From DATAFO01 sp046728935 (GTDB taxonomy: Bacteria > Actinomycetota > Thermoleophilia > Solirubrobacterales > 70-9), in assembly GCA_046728935.1 (NCBI GenBank), contig JBKPFS010000155.1, positions 1-8,405 of the forward strand: a DNA stretch of 8,405 nt. The letters are read 5' to 3'. The position numbers and the translations under genes were made by a program. Below the pieces are notes generated by a model. The model searched no databases and was not told the DNA's origin. It saw nothing but the letters and a program-made list of their open reading frames with translations. This document shows positions 1-5,121 of this stretch, piece after piece (positions within the stretch are counted from its first letter, which is position 1; each line of letters begins with the position of its first letter).

Positions 1-285
1 GACGGCCGTCGCCGCGGCCGGCCTGGCCGCGACAGCCCGAGGCGTGCGCGCGAGGGCCGCAGCCGCCGCCTCGGGGGCGCCACTCGGGGCGGCGATCTCG
101 ACCGCAGCCTGATCCTCGCCGCCGCCGCCGAAGGGCAGGCCGTTGAATCCGACATAGGCGCCGATGGCGATGAAGGCGACCACCGTCGCGGCGATCAGCG
201 CGGTGGAGGCGCCGCCTCCGGCGAGGAAGGCGCGCACGTTGACGCGGCTTGGCCCGTTTGGATGGGTCTCCGCGATCGCGTTCAT
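1..285 (-). CDS. Single-pass membrane protein with Ala/Pro-rich tail, GGGAS anchor family (3' end beyond window)
   Basis: This is an open frame of 95 codons from the ATG at 285 that runs off the left edge without a stop. Residues 1-17 are polar. Residues 18-47 form one hydrophobic segment opening with the signature GGGASTALIAA, followed by a short Gly-rich stretch and then Ala/Pro/Arg low-complexity sequence, probably disordered and outside the cell. No catalytic domain is visible in the part seen. The N-terminus resembles that of the Pro/Gly-rich protein at 3477-2734 (R-x-[FY]-[LV]-x-GGGAS-x-AL-[IV]-AA-x3-AF), so I treat them as one anchor family with different tails. An in-frame ATG at 318 would add 11 residues (MRARAGEACGD), and an in-frame TAA near 351 bounds the frame. 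I prefer 285 because the extra residues look unlike protein and the predicted transcript starts near 318. Neither start has a clear Shine-Dalgarno sequence. Function unknown. Confidence 0.7.
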   Translation of the reverse strand, partial: MNAIAETHPNGPSRVNVRAFLAGGGASTALIAATVVAFIAIGAYVGFNGLPFGGGGEDQAAVEIAAPSGAPEAAAAALARTPRAVAARPAAATAV

Positions 286-323
286 GTCACCGCAGGCTTC
301 GCCCGCGCGGGCACGCATGCCTT

Positions 324-351
324 CTATCGGCCGATCCCCTCGGGTTCTTTA
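324..351 (-). promoter_or_regulatory. Candidate sigma-28 (FliA/WhiG-type) promoter for the gene starting at 285
   Basis: Read on the minus strand, TAAAG (351-347) is followed after 15 nt by GCCGATAG (331-324). The FliA/WhiG-type consensus is TAAAG, about 14-16 nt, then GCCGATAA, so only the last base of the -10 element differs. The expected transcription start is around 316-318, leaving a leader of about 30 nt before the ATG at 285. The site lies in the 123-bp gap after the M23 peptidase gene, oriented towards the anchored protein. I see no convincing terminator in the rest of this gap, only short GC-rich palindromes such as GGGTACCC. Confidence 0.55.
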
Positions 352-408
352 GCCCCCTGAGGTGCTCGCCAGCCATTGCCGGTGGGTTGCGGGGTACCCG
401 GGACTCGA

Positions 409-1572
409 CTAAAGGTAACCGAGTGGGTCCACCGGCGTACCGTTGATCCGGATCTCGAAGTGGAGGTGGGGGCCGAGACAGCTGCCCGTGCACCCCGTGT
501 AGCCGATCACCTGACCCTGGCTGACGCTCTGGCCGGTGCTGACCGCGAAGCTCGTCTGGTGCGCGTAACAGGACGAGACTCCGCCGCCGTGGTCGACGCA
601 GGTGTAGTTGCCGTAGCCGCCGTAGGGAGCGGCGAGCACGACCCGACCCGACTTCGCGGCGTGGATCGGAGTGCCGTTTGGCACCGCGATGTCGATGCCG
701 GCGTGGAGGCGCCCCCAGCGCATGCCGAAGGGCGACACGACTGGGCCGTTGACCGGCCAGATGAAGCCGGAGGCACTCTCACCCTGAATCGGCCCCGCGG
801 GGAGCGGCGTGGTCGACTGCGATGCCTGTAGCTGGGCCTGGATCTGACCCTCGATGTCGCCGATGTTGCCCTCGAGGCGCTCGATGTTGGAGTTGACGTC
901 CTGGAGCGCGCCCTGCTTGCGGTCCCGTGCGGCGTCGAGGTCGGCCTGGCGAGCCTCGAGCTGCTGACGGGTGCGCTCGAGCTCGGCCTTCTTGGCCGCG
1001 ATCTCGTCCCGCGCGTCCTCGATCCGCTCGACGGTGGCGCGGGTCTCGTTGCGAAGGTCGCGCACCCGGCCGACGATGGCCGAGTCGTTCTCCTCGATCC
1101 GGCGCAGGTACTCGTACCGGTTCAGCATGTCGTCGAACCCGTCGGAGTTCAGGATCACGGTGAGCGCATCGGGCTCGTCGGACTTGTAGATCGCGACGAG
1201 GCGCTGGCGGAGGGTGCGGAGTGAGCGCCTCAGACGCTCGTGGAGGATCTCCAGCTGATGGCGCTCGTGTCGCAGTCGGGCCTTGACCGCATCGAGCTGC
1301 TCCTGCACGAGCGCCTCGCGGTTTCGCAGCGTCGCCACCTCTCCGGAGAGCTGATCGATCTGATCGCTGTAACGCGAGATCTGCGTCGTCAGCACGCCCT
1401 TCTGTGACTTCTCCTGGTCGAGCTGCGCCTGCTTGGCGTCGAGCTGGGACTGAAGGTCCTGGCCGGCGGCGCCTCCCCCGGCGAAGAGTGCGAGCGCGAG
1501 GCCAAGCCCCGCGGCGAGCGCCAGGGCGGCAGGTCGGCGACTGCGTGGGGCTCGGTGGGCGGGCGGTGTCAT
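409..1572 (-). CDS. Exported coiled-coil M23 (LytM-type) peptidoglycan endopeptidase
   Basis: The 387-residue protein is predicted to be secreted and to cut peptide cross-links in peptidoglycan. It has a basic N-terminus, a hydrophobic signal segment (about 14-36, plausible cleavage after A36), and a long coiled coil (about 38-250). The coiled coil contains the conserved loop ILNSDGFDDMLNRYEYLRRI (140-159), typical of PcsB/CwlO/EnvC-like proteins. A Pro-rich linker leads to the M23 domain (about 268-387). The zinc and catalytic residues of active M23 enzymes are all present: H290 and D294 in HAGID, H338 in CYAH, and H369/H371 in GPHLHFE. It is therefore probably a working enzyme, unlike degenerate EnvC-type activators. 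Cysteines 325, 335, 361 and 365 lie in the exported domain and could form disulfides. In this family FtsEX often controls the coiled coil, but no ftsE/ftsX is in the window. The start is firm because an in-frame TGA directly precedes the ATG. No Shine-Dalgarno sequence is obvious. Confidence 0.93.
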   Translation of the reverse strand: MTPPAHRAPRSRRPAALALAAGLGLALALFAGGGAAGQDLQSQLDAKQAQLDQEKSQKGVLTTQISRYSDQIDQLSGEVATLRNREALVQEQLDAVKARLRHERHQLEILHERLRRSLRTLRQRLVAIYKSDEPDALTVILNSDGFDDMLNRYEYLRRIEENDSAIVGRVRDLRNETRATVERIEDARDEIAAKKAELERTRQQLEARQADLDAARDRKQGALQDVNSNIERLEGNIGDIEGQIQAQLQASQSTTPLPAGPIQGESASGFIWPVNGPVVSPFGMRWGRLHAGIDIAVPNGTPIHAAKSGRVVLAAPYGGYGNYTCVDHGGGVSSCYAHQTSFAVSTGQSVSQGQVIGYTGCTGSCLGPHLHFEIRINGTPVDPLGYL

Positions 1573-1601
1573 TCAGATTTCGACCGGGGCAGAGGGGTAG
1601 G

Positions 1602-1660
1602 GGAGCGGCTCGCCGCTCCGCCCCGGCCGCCTGCCGCCGCGGCCTCGGTGAAAGCGAGGC
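1602..1660 (-). other. Two hairpins in the leader of the M23 peptidase gene
   Basis: The 188-bp gap 1573-1760 upstream of the M23 gene contains two clear inverted repeats. The first is GGAGCGG/CCGCTCC with a 4-nt loop (1602-1619), about 30 nt before the start codon. The second is GCCTCG/CGAGGC with a 7-nt loop (1642-1660). Neither is followed by a T-run, so they are not typical intrinsic terminators. They could fold in the 5' leader and influence expression. I could not match them to a known riboswitch class. Inverted repeats of this size also arise by chance in DNA this rich in GC. Confidence 0.35.
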
Positions 1661-1684
1661 GGAGGGTACCAAGGGCGGATGCCT

Positions 1685-1713
1685 TTGCAAGCATTCCTTA
1701 ACAATCGTTATAG
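1685..1713 (+). promoter_or_regulatory. AT-rich island with a candidate sigma-70-like promoter on the plus strand
   Basis: The stretch 1685-1731 is unusually AT-rich for this window. On the plus strand it reads TTGCAA, 17 nt, TTATAG, a fair match to the -35/-10 consensus at ideal spacing. A transcript from it would run antisense into the metal exporter gene, since no plus-strand gene follows. The island may instead hold the minus-strand promoter of the M23 peptidase, where TATAAC (1712-1707) is a possible -10 element, but no good -35 sits 17 nt upstream of it. Confidence 0.3.
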
Positions 1714-1760
1714 CCGCTGCAACGGCAATTGCGGCCCGCTGGTTCGTGCGTGAGCCGCGG

Positions 1761-2672
1761 CTAGGTCTCGACCTGGAGGAGGGTCTCGGGGACCTCCTCC
1801 TCCATCTGAAGCGTGCTGTGGTCGATCCCGTAGCGCTCGCGCAGCAGGTGCTCGAGCTCGCGCCGCGCGCGATCCCGATCCGCATCGGGAGCGACCACGA
1901 CGTGTGCGGCGAGCGCGTCGAAGCCCGAGGTGACGGTCCACACGTGCAGCTCGTGGACCTCGCGCACCCCGTCGATCTCACACATCCGGCGGCCGAGCTC
2001 GGCGACGTCGACGCGGGCGGGCGCCGCCTCCATCAGGACGTCGAGCGGCTCGGTCACGAGACGAATCGAGGAGACCAGGATGAGGACGGCGATCGCGAGC
2101 GAAGCCAGCGGGTCGATGGTCTGCCAGCCGGTGGCGAGGATCACGGCGCCGGACAGGACCACGGCGAGCGACCCGAGCGCATCGGCGAATGAGTGCCGGA
2201 GCACGGCCTCGAGGTTGAGGTCGCGGCGGTCCCCCCGGGCAAGGGTCCAGGTTGCGAGGGCGTTGCCCGCGAGACCCGCGATGCCCACCGCGAGCACGCC
2301 CCCGCCCGCGACGTCGGGCGGATCGCCCAGTCGACCCAGGGCGGCGACGATCACGAGCACCGCGACAGCCACCAACGCCAACCCGTTCACGAGCGCCGCC
2401 AGCACCTCGCCGCGCTGGAGGCCGAAGGTCCGGTTCGCCCCGACCCCGCGGGCGGCGAGCGCCGCCGCCCCGAGACCGAGGCCGATCGAGCCAACGTCGG
2501 AGAGGACGTGCCCCGCGTCCGCCAGCAGCGCGAGCGAGTTCCAAACCAGTCCGCCGACGAGCGCCGCGGCGAGCATCGCGAGGTTGATCGCCAGCGCCTG
2601 GCGCATCCGCCCCCGGTTCTCGGCCCGCCGGGCGTCGAGTCCGCCGAGCCCGAGATGAGAGTGAGCCGGCAT
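1761..2672 (-). CDS. Cation diffusion facilitator (CDF) family metal/proton exporter, CzcD/ZitB-like
   Basis: The 303-residue inner-membrane protein probably exports zinc or a related divalent metal in exchange for protons. About six hydrophobic segments lie between residues 28 and 210. The two metal-binding pairs of the CDF transport site are visible: H55/D59 in the second helix (DAGHVLSD) and H160/D164 in the fifth (RHSFADALGS). The H-D/H-D set is the usual zinc-type arrangement. Residues 215-303 form the cytosolic C-terminal domain with HELHVW (240-245), H257 and HSTLQME (285-291), the usual dimerising metal-sensing region. The loop between helices 4 and 5 is short and lacks the His-rich stretch of some homologues, and the N-terminus has only HSH. 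An in-frame TAA five codons upstream and no other start codon between them fix the ATG at 2672. The gene lies 61 bp downstream of the Pro/Gly-rich protein gene on the same strand. Metal specificity cannot be read from the sequence alone. Confidence 0.92.
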   Translation of the reverse strand: MPAHSHLGLGGLDARRAENRGRMRQALAINLAMLAAALVGGLVWNSLALLADAGHVLSDVGSIGLGLGAAALAARGVGANRTFGLQRGEVLAALVNGLALVAVAVLVIVAALGRLGDPPDVAGGGVLAVGIAGLAGNALATWTLARGDRRDLNLEAVLRHSFADALGSLAVVLSGAVILATGWQTIDPLASLAIAVLILVSSIRLVTEPLDVLMEAAPARVDVAELGRRMCEIDGVREVHELHVWTVTSGFDALAAHVVVAPDADRDRARRELEHLLRERYGIDHSTLQMEEEVPETLLQVET

Positions 2673-2707
2673 CGCCCGCTCAGGTTAGACCGGTCGACGG
2701 GCGCCGC

Positions 2708-2719
2708 GGGAAGGTTCCC
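2708..2719. promoter_or_regulatory. Short inverted repeat GGGAA-GG-TTCCC before the metal exporter gene
   Basis: A 5-bp inverted repeat with a 2-bp centre lies 36 bp upstream of the exporter start codon, in the 61-bp gap after the Pro/Gly-rich gene. It could be an operator or a weak stem. It does not resemble a metalloregulator box that I recognise, and an element this short may be chance. Confidence 0.2.
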
Positions 2720-2733
2720 TGGGCGTGGCCCGG

Positions 2734-3477
2734 CTAGTGGTTCTTCTTCTTCGCCTGACCGGGAGGAAGCGAGCTGTCCGCCTTCTTCGCAAGTCCCGGG
2801 GGCAGCGATTCGACCGCTCCGCCCGGGGACGGAAGGCCGGTGGCATGGCCGGGCGGCGGGGGGGCGAGCGGGTTGTGGCCCGGCGGGCTACCGCCGTGCC
2901 CGGGCGGGCCGGCGGGCCCTGTCAAATGGCCGAGAGCGCGCCCGCGGCTCCCCTTCGTCGTGGATCCGTTGGGCCCCTCGGGGCTCGTCGGGGGCCTCTC
3001 CGGGGGTTCCTCACCCGGCGGGGTGTTGCCCCCCGGTCCCTCACCGGGCGGGGTGTTGCCCCCAGGTTCCTCACCCGGGCCGTTGCCGCCCGGTCCCTGA
3101 CCCCGCGGCCCATGATTTGCGCCGCCGTCGTTGCCGTTACCCGCGCCCTGCTGGGGCGCGGCTCCACCACCCAGCTGTCCGCCCACCAGCGTCCCCGGGC
3201 CGACCCCTGGCAGCACCGCGATGCCGAGCGGGCTCAGAGCGGACGGCGCGACCGCGCCCGGCGCCGTCGGGCCGGCCGGGGCAGGCCCGCCCCGATCGCC
3301 GCCGGAGAACAAGGGGACCTGGATCGACGGCGTGGGAAGATCGATGCCGCCGGGCAGGTTGGGGGAGTCGTCCTTGGTGACCACCGCGGTCAAGGAGAGG
3401 AAGGCGGCGAGCGCGGCAGCGACGAGGGCGCCGGACGCGCCGCCCCCCAACACATAGGGACGTAGTGGCCCCCTCAT
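2734..3477 (-). CDS. Single-pass membrane protein with long Pro/Gly-rich repeat tail, GGGAS anchor family
   Basis: The 247-residue protein has one hydrophobic segment (about 9-33) opening with GGGASGALVAAALAAF, then a low-complexity tail that is probably extracellular. The tail changes along its length. Residues 60-125 are Gly/Ala/Pro-rich. Residues 128-157 hold an acidic tandem repeat of about 10 residues (PGEEPGGNTP type). Residues 190-211 contain PPGH three times. The last 24 residues contain two copies of SLPPGxAKK (224-232 and 236-244). No LPxTG sorting signal or enzyme domain is seen. The anchor resembles that of the gene at 285-1. An in-frame TGA lies about 26 codons upstream with no start codon between, so ATG 3477 is the first possible start. 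GGAAGG sits only 2 nt before it, close for a ribosome site. Strong bias to G and C inflates open frames here, but the clear membrane segment, the family resemblance and the in-phase repeats argue that this frame is real. Function unknown. Confidence 0.75.
   Translation of the reverse strand: MRGPLRPYVLGGGASGALVAAALAAFLSLTAVVTKDDSPNLPGGIDLPTPSIQVPLFSGGDRGGPAPAGPTAPGAVAPSALSPLGIAVLPGVGPGTLVGGQLGGGAAPQQGAGNGNDGGANHGPRGQGPGGNGPGEEPGGNTPPGEGPGGNTPPGEEPPERPPTSPEGPNGSTTKGSRGRALGHLTGPAGPPGHGGSPPGHNPLAPPPPGHATGLPSPGGAVESLPPGLAKKADSSLPPGQAKKKNH
3007..3093 (-). repeat. In-frame tandem repeat, period 30 bp, three units
   Basis: Units begin at 3007, 3037 and 3067 with only a few differences, and the third is shortened to 27 bp. 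Each unit encodes about ten residues of the acidic PGEEPGGNTP type in the Pro/Gly-rich protein. The period is a multiple of three, so copy-number changes would keep the frame open and alter tail length between strains. Confidence 0.85.
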
Positions 3478-3511
3478 GGCCTTCCGTGGAGCTTGATCAT
3501 TGCTGTGGCCC

Positions 3512-3592
3512 CCGAGGAACCGAAACCTCCGGTCGATGCTATCGATAGCTCATAGGAACTATCGGCTCCATCGCCGCCAACAGGCGTGGCGA
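3512..3592 (-). promoter_or_regulatory. Structured leader of the Pro/Gly-rich protein gene: three consecutive hairpins
   Basis: The 156-bp gap 3478-3633 between the dehydrogenase stop and the ATG at 3477 holds three successive inverted repeats on the minus strand. The first (3592-3571) has arms TCGC-CGCC and GGCG-GCGA, a TGTT loop and a 2-nt bulge. The second (3564-3543) is CGATAG/CTATCG around a 10-nt loop, with an outer GATG/CATC pair. The third (3532-3512) is CCGGAGG/CCTCGG with an 8-nt loop. GCCGATAG at 3566-3559 matches the -10 element found before the other GGGAS anchor gene, but no TAAAG lies 15 nt upstream. The region may be an RNA leader, an operator or both. It is not a known riboswitch that I can recognise. 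Confidence 0.4.
3538..3549. promoter_or_regulatory. Perfect 12-bp palindrome GCTATCGATAGC, candidate operator
   Basis: GCTATCGATAGC is a perfect palindrome 61 bp upstream of the Pro/Gly-rich protein start codon. It shares CGATAG with the GCCGATAG element 9 bp away (3559-3566), so the two could be related binding sites. If GCCGATAG is a -10 element, the palindrome would fall just downstream of the transcription start, a usual place for a repressor site. It is also one arm of the second leader hairpin, so a role in RNA is equally possible. Confidence 0.35.
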
Positions 3593-3633
3593 GGGCTCCG
3601 GCTGGCCGATTGTTCGATCCCTGGGGCGACCGG

Positions 3634-4983
3634 TCAAGCGATCGCCTTGGCGGCGGGCTTCGCGGTTTCGGCCATCGCGGGCTGTGGGCGGTCGCCGTTG
3701 GCCGATGGCGCCGCCGCCGCAATCTCGGCCGCCGCCGCCAGGCGCTCCCGGTATTCGGCAGCCTGCATCCGGCTGATCACCAGCCGCTGGATCTCAGCGG
3801 TGCCCTCGAAGAGCTCGTAGATCTTCGCGTCGCGGAACCACTTCTCGAGCGGGCAATCGCGGGTGTAGGCGAACGGGCCGACTAGGTCGATCATCGTCCG
3901 GGTCGTCGCGACCGCCACCTGGCCGGCCTTCAGCTTCGACATCGACCCCTGGCCCCCGGAGAGCGGGATCCCGTTGCGGCCCATCCACGCGGCCCGCTGA
4001 ACGAGGAGCCGGGCGGCCTCGATCTCGGTCGCGACCTGCGCCAGTGTCTGCTGGACGCCCTGGCGCTCGAGGGGTGGCCTGCCGGCGGTCGAGCTCTCGT
4101 CGAGGGCTGCCTCCACCGGATCGATCGTTCCCCCGGCGTCGAGGTAGGAGAGCGTCCACTCGTAGGCGGCCTGGGCGATTCCGAGCGCTGAGGCGCCGAC
4201 CACCGGCCGGGTCAGCTCGAACGTCGCGAGCGCGTTGGACGCCCTCCCACTCGACTCGCCCGAGCGGGCGCGCTCGAGCTTTCGCTCCAGCTTCTCCAGC
4301 CCACCGAGCAGGTTCTCGAGCGGCACGCGGCAGTCCTCGAGCACGACCTCGGCGGTATGCGAGGCGCGGATCCCGAGCTTCGACTCCTTCTTTCCCTGAC
4401 GCAGCCCGGGGGTCCCCTTCTCGACGACGAACGAGGCCTGGCCGCGATGCCCCAGCTCGGGCTCCACGGTGGCGACGACCACGTGGACGTCGGCGATGCC
4501 GCCGTTGGTGATAAAGCACTTGGTCCCGTTCAGGACCCACTCGTCACCGTCTCGCCTCGCCGTGGTGCGCAGGCTCTTGACGTCCGAGCCGGCCTGGGGC
4601 TCGGTGACGGCGTAGGCCCCCAGCTTGATCTCGTCCTCGGTGCCGAAGCAGTCCGGGACCCAGCGGGCGATCTGCACCGGGGTGCCGGAGGCGGCGAGCC
4701 CGGCGGCGGCGAGGGACGAGCCCGAGAGCGCGAGGGCGATCCCTGCACAGCCCCAGTGCATCTCCTCTGCGTAGATGGTGCCCAGCTGCCCGTCGGCGTC
4801 CGAGCCCATTTGCTGCAGGTGCTCGAGGCCGTGTAGGCCCCGTCGCCGTGCCTCCTTGATCACCTCCCACGGGGTCGACTCGTCGGCGTCGTGCCGCGGC
4901 GCTGCCGGGCGGATCACCTCCGCCGCGAACGCGCGGCAGCGCTCCTTGAACTCCCTCTGCTCGTCCGTGAGTGCGAAATCCAT
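3634..4983 (-). CDS. Acyl-CoA dehydrogenase family flavoprotein
   Basis: The 449-residue protein should oxidise an acyl-CoA at the alpha-beta bond using FAD, passing electrons to ETF. Family landmarks appear in order: an N-terminal helical domain beginning MDFALTDEQREFKERCR, the flavin/substrate motif YAVTEPQAGSD (124-134), KCFITNGG (155-162), SKLGIRASHTAEVVLEDCRVP (201-221), and the C-terminal LFEGTAEIQRLVISR (391-405), in which E393 takes the position of the catalytic base. Two stretches differ from a typical short- or medium-chain enzyme. A charged insertion follows NLLGG (about 227-250), and about 17 extra residues (about 285-304) sit where most members have RxQFGxP. Residues 420-449 are an Ala-rich tail. 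The substrate cannot be assigned. The gene starts 28 bp downstream of a TetR-type palindrome, as is common for fatty-acid degradation genes. The likely transcript could continue into the Pro/Gly-rich gene 156 bp further on. Confidence 0.93.
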   Translation of the reverse strand: MDFALTDEQREFKERCRAFAAEVIRPAAPRHDADESTPWEVIKEARRRGLHGLEHLQQMGSDADGQLGTIYAEEMHWGCAGIALALSGSSLAAAGLAASGTPVQIARWVPDCFGTEDEIKLGAYAVTEPQAGSDVKSLRTTARRDGDEWVLNGTKCFITNGGIADVHVVVATVEPELGHRGQASFVVEKGTPGLRQGKKESKLGIRASHTAEVVLEDCRVPLENLLGGLEKLERKLERARSGESSGRASNALATFELTRPVVGASALGIAQAAYEWTLSYLDAGGTIDPVEAALDESSTAGRPPLERQGVQQTLAQVATEIEAARLLVQRAAWMGRNGIPLSGGQGSMSKLKAGQVAVATTRTMIDLVGPFAYTRDCPLEKWFRDAKIYELFEGTAEIQRLVISRMQAAEYRERLAAAAEIAAAAPSANGDRPQPAMAETAKPAAKAIA

Positions 4984-5010
4984 TGCCGCCCCTTCAGTCT
5001 CGCTACCCGA

Positions 5011-5026
5011 TTGACTGGTCAGTCAA
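5011..5026. promoter_or_regulatory. TetR-type operator palindrome TTGACTGGTCAGTCAA
   Basis: Perfect 7-bp arms (TTGACTG/CAGTCAA) flank a 2-bp centre, in the 138-bp divergent region 4984-5121 between the acyl-CoA dehydrogenase and the CWB2-like gene. TGACTG-type arms with a short centre are typical of TetR-family repressors of acyl-CoA metabolism. The site ends 27 bp before the dehydrogenase ATG, suitable for repressing that gene. TATACA on the minus strand (5046-5041), just upstream of it, could be the -10 element. No TetR gene is in the window, so the regulator must be elsewhere. An effect on the divergent gene, 95 bp away, is possible but not shown. Confidence 0.65.
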
Positions 5027-5121
5027 CCGGCCGCGGCAGTGTATACCCACGGGCGGCGCCGGGACTCCAGTTGGAAGAGGCGCTGAGTCCATCGGGGGAT
5101 AGGCACTAACTTTCCGCCGCC

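Noticed and set aside
1573..1760. c-di-AMP (ydaO-type) riboswitch before the M23 peptidase
   Set aside because: Such switches often precede wall hydrolase genes in Actinobacteria, but the conserved core segments of the class cannot be found here.
779..1981. 400-codon open frame on the minus strand spanning the M23 and metal exporter genes
   Set aside because: It crosses two well-supported genes in another frame. Its product is Arg/Pro/Ala-rich with no domain, as expected for a shadow frame in GC-rich DNA.
3007..3093. CRISPR-like direct repeats
   Set aside because: The repeats are contiguous without spacers and are in frame within a coding sequence.
2193..3380. 395-codon open frame on the plus strand opposite the exporter and Pro/Gly-rich genes
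   Set aside because: It is antisense to a clear CDF gene, with low-complexity composition and no recognisable motif. The minus-strand frame has a membrane anchor, in-phase repeats and a paralogue.
3474..3722. 82-codon minus-strand frame ending in an ATGA overlap with the Pro/Gly-rich gene
   Set aside because: Most of it shadows the end of the dehydrogenase gene. The product looks random and the overlap is probably chance.
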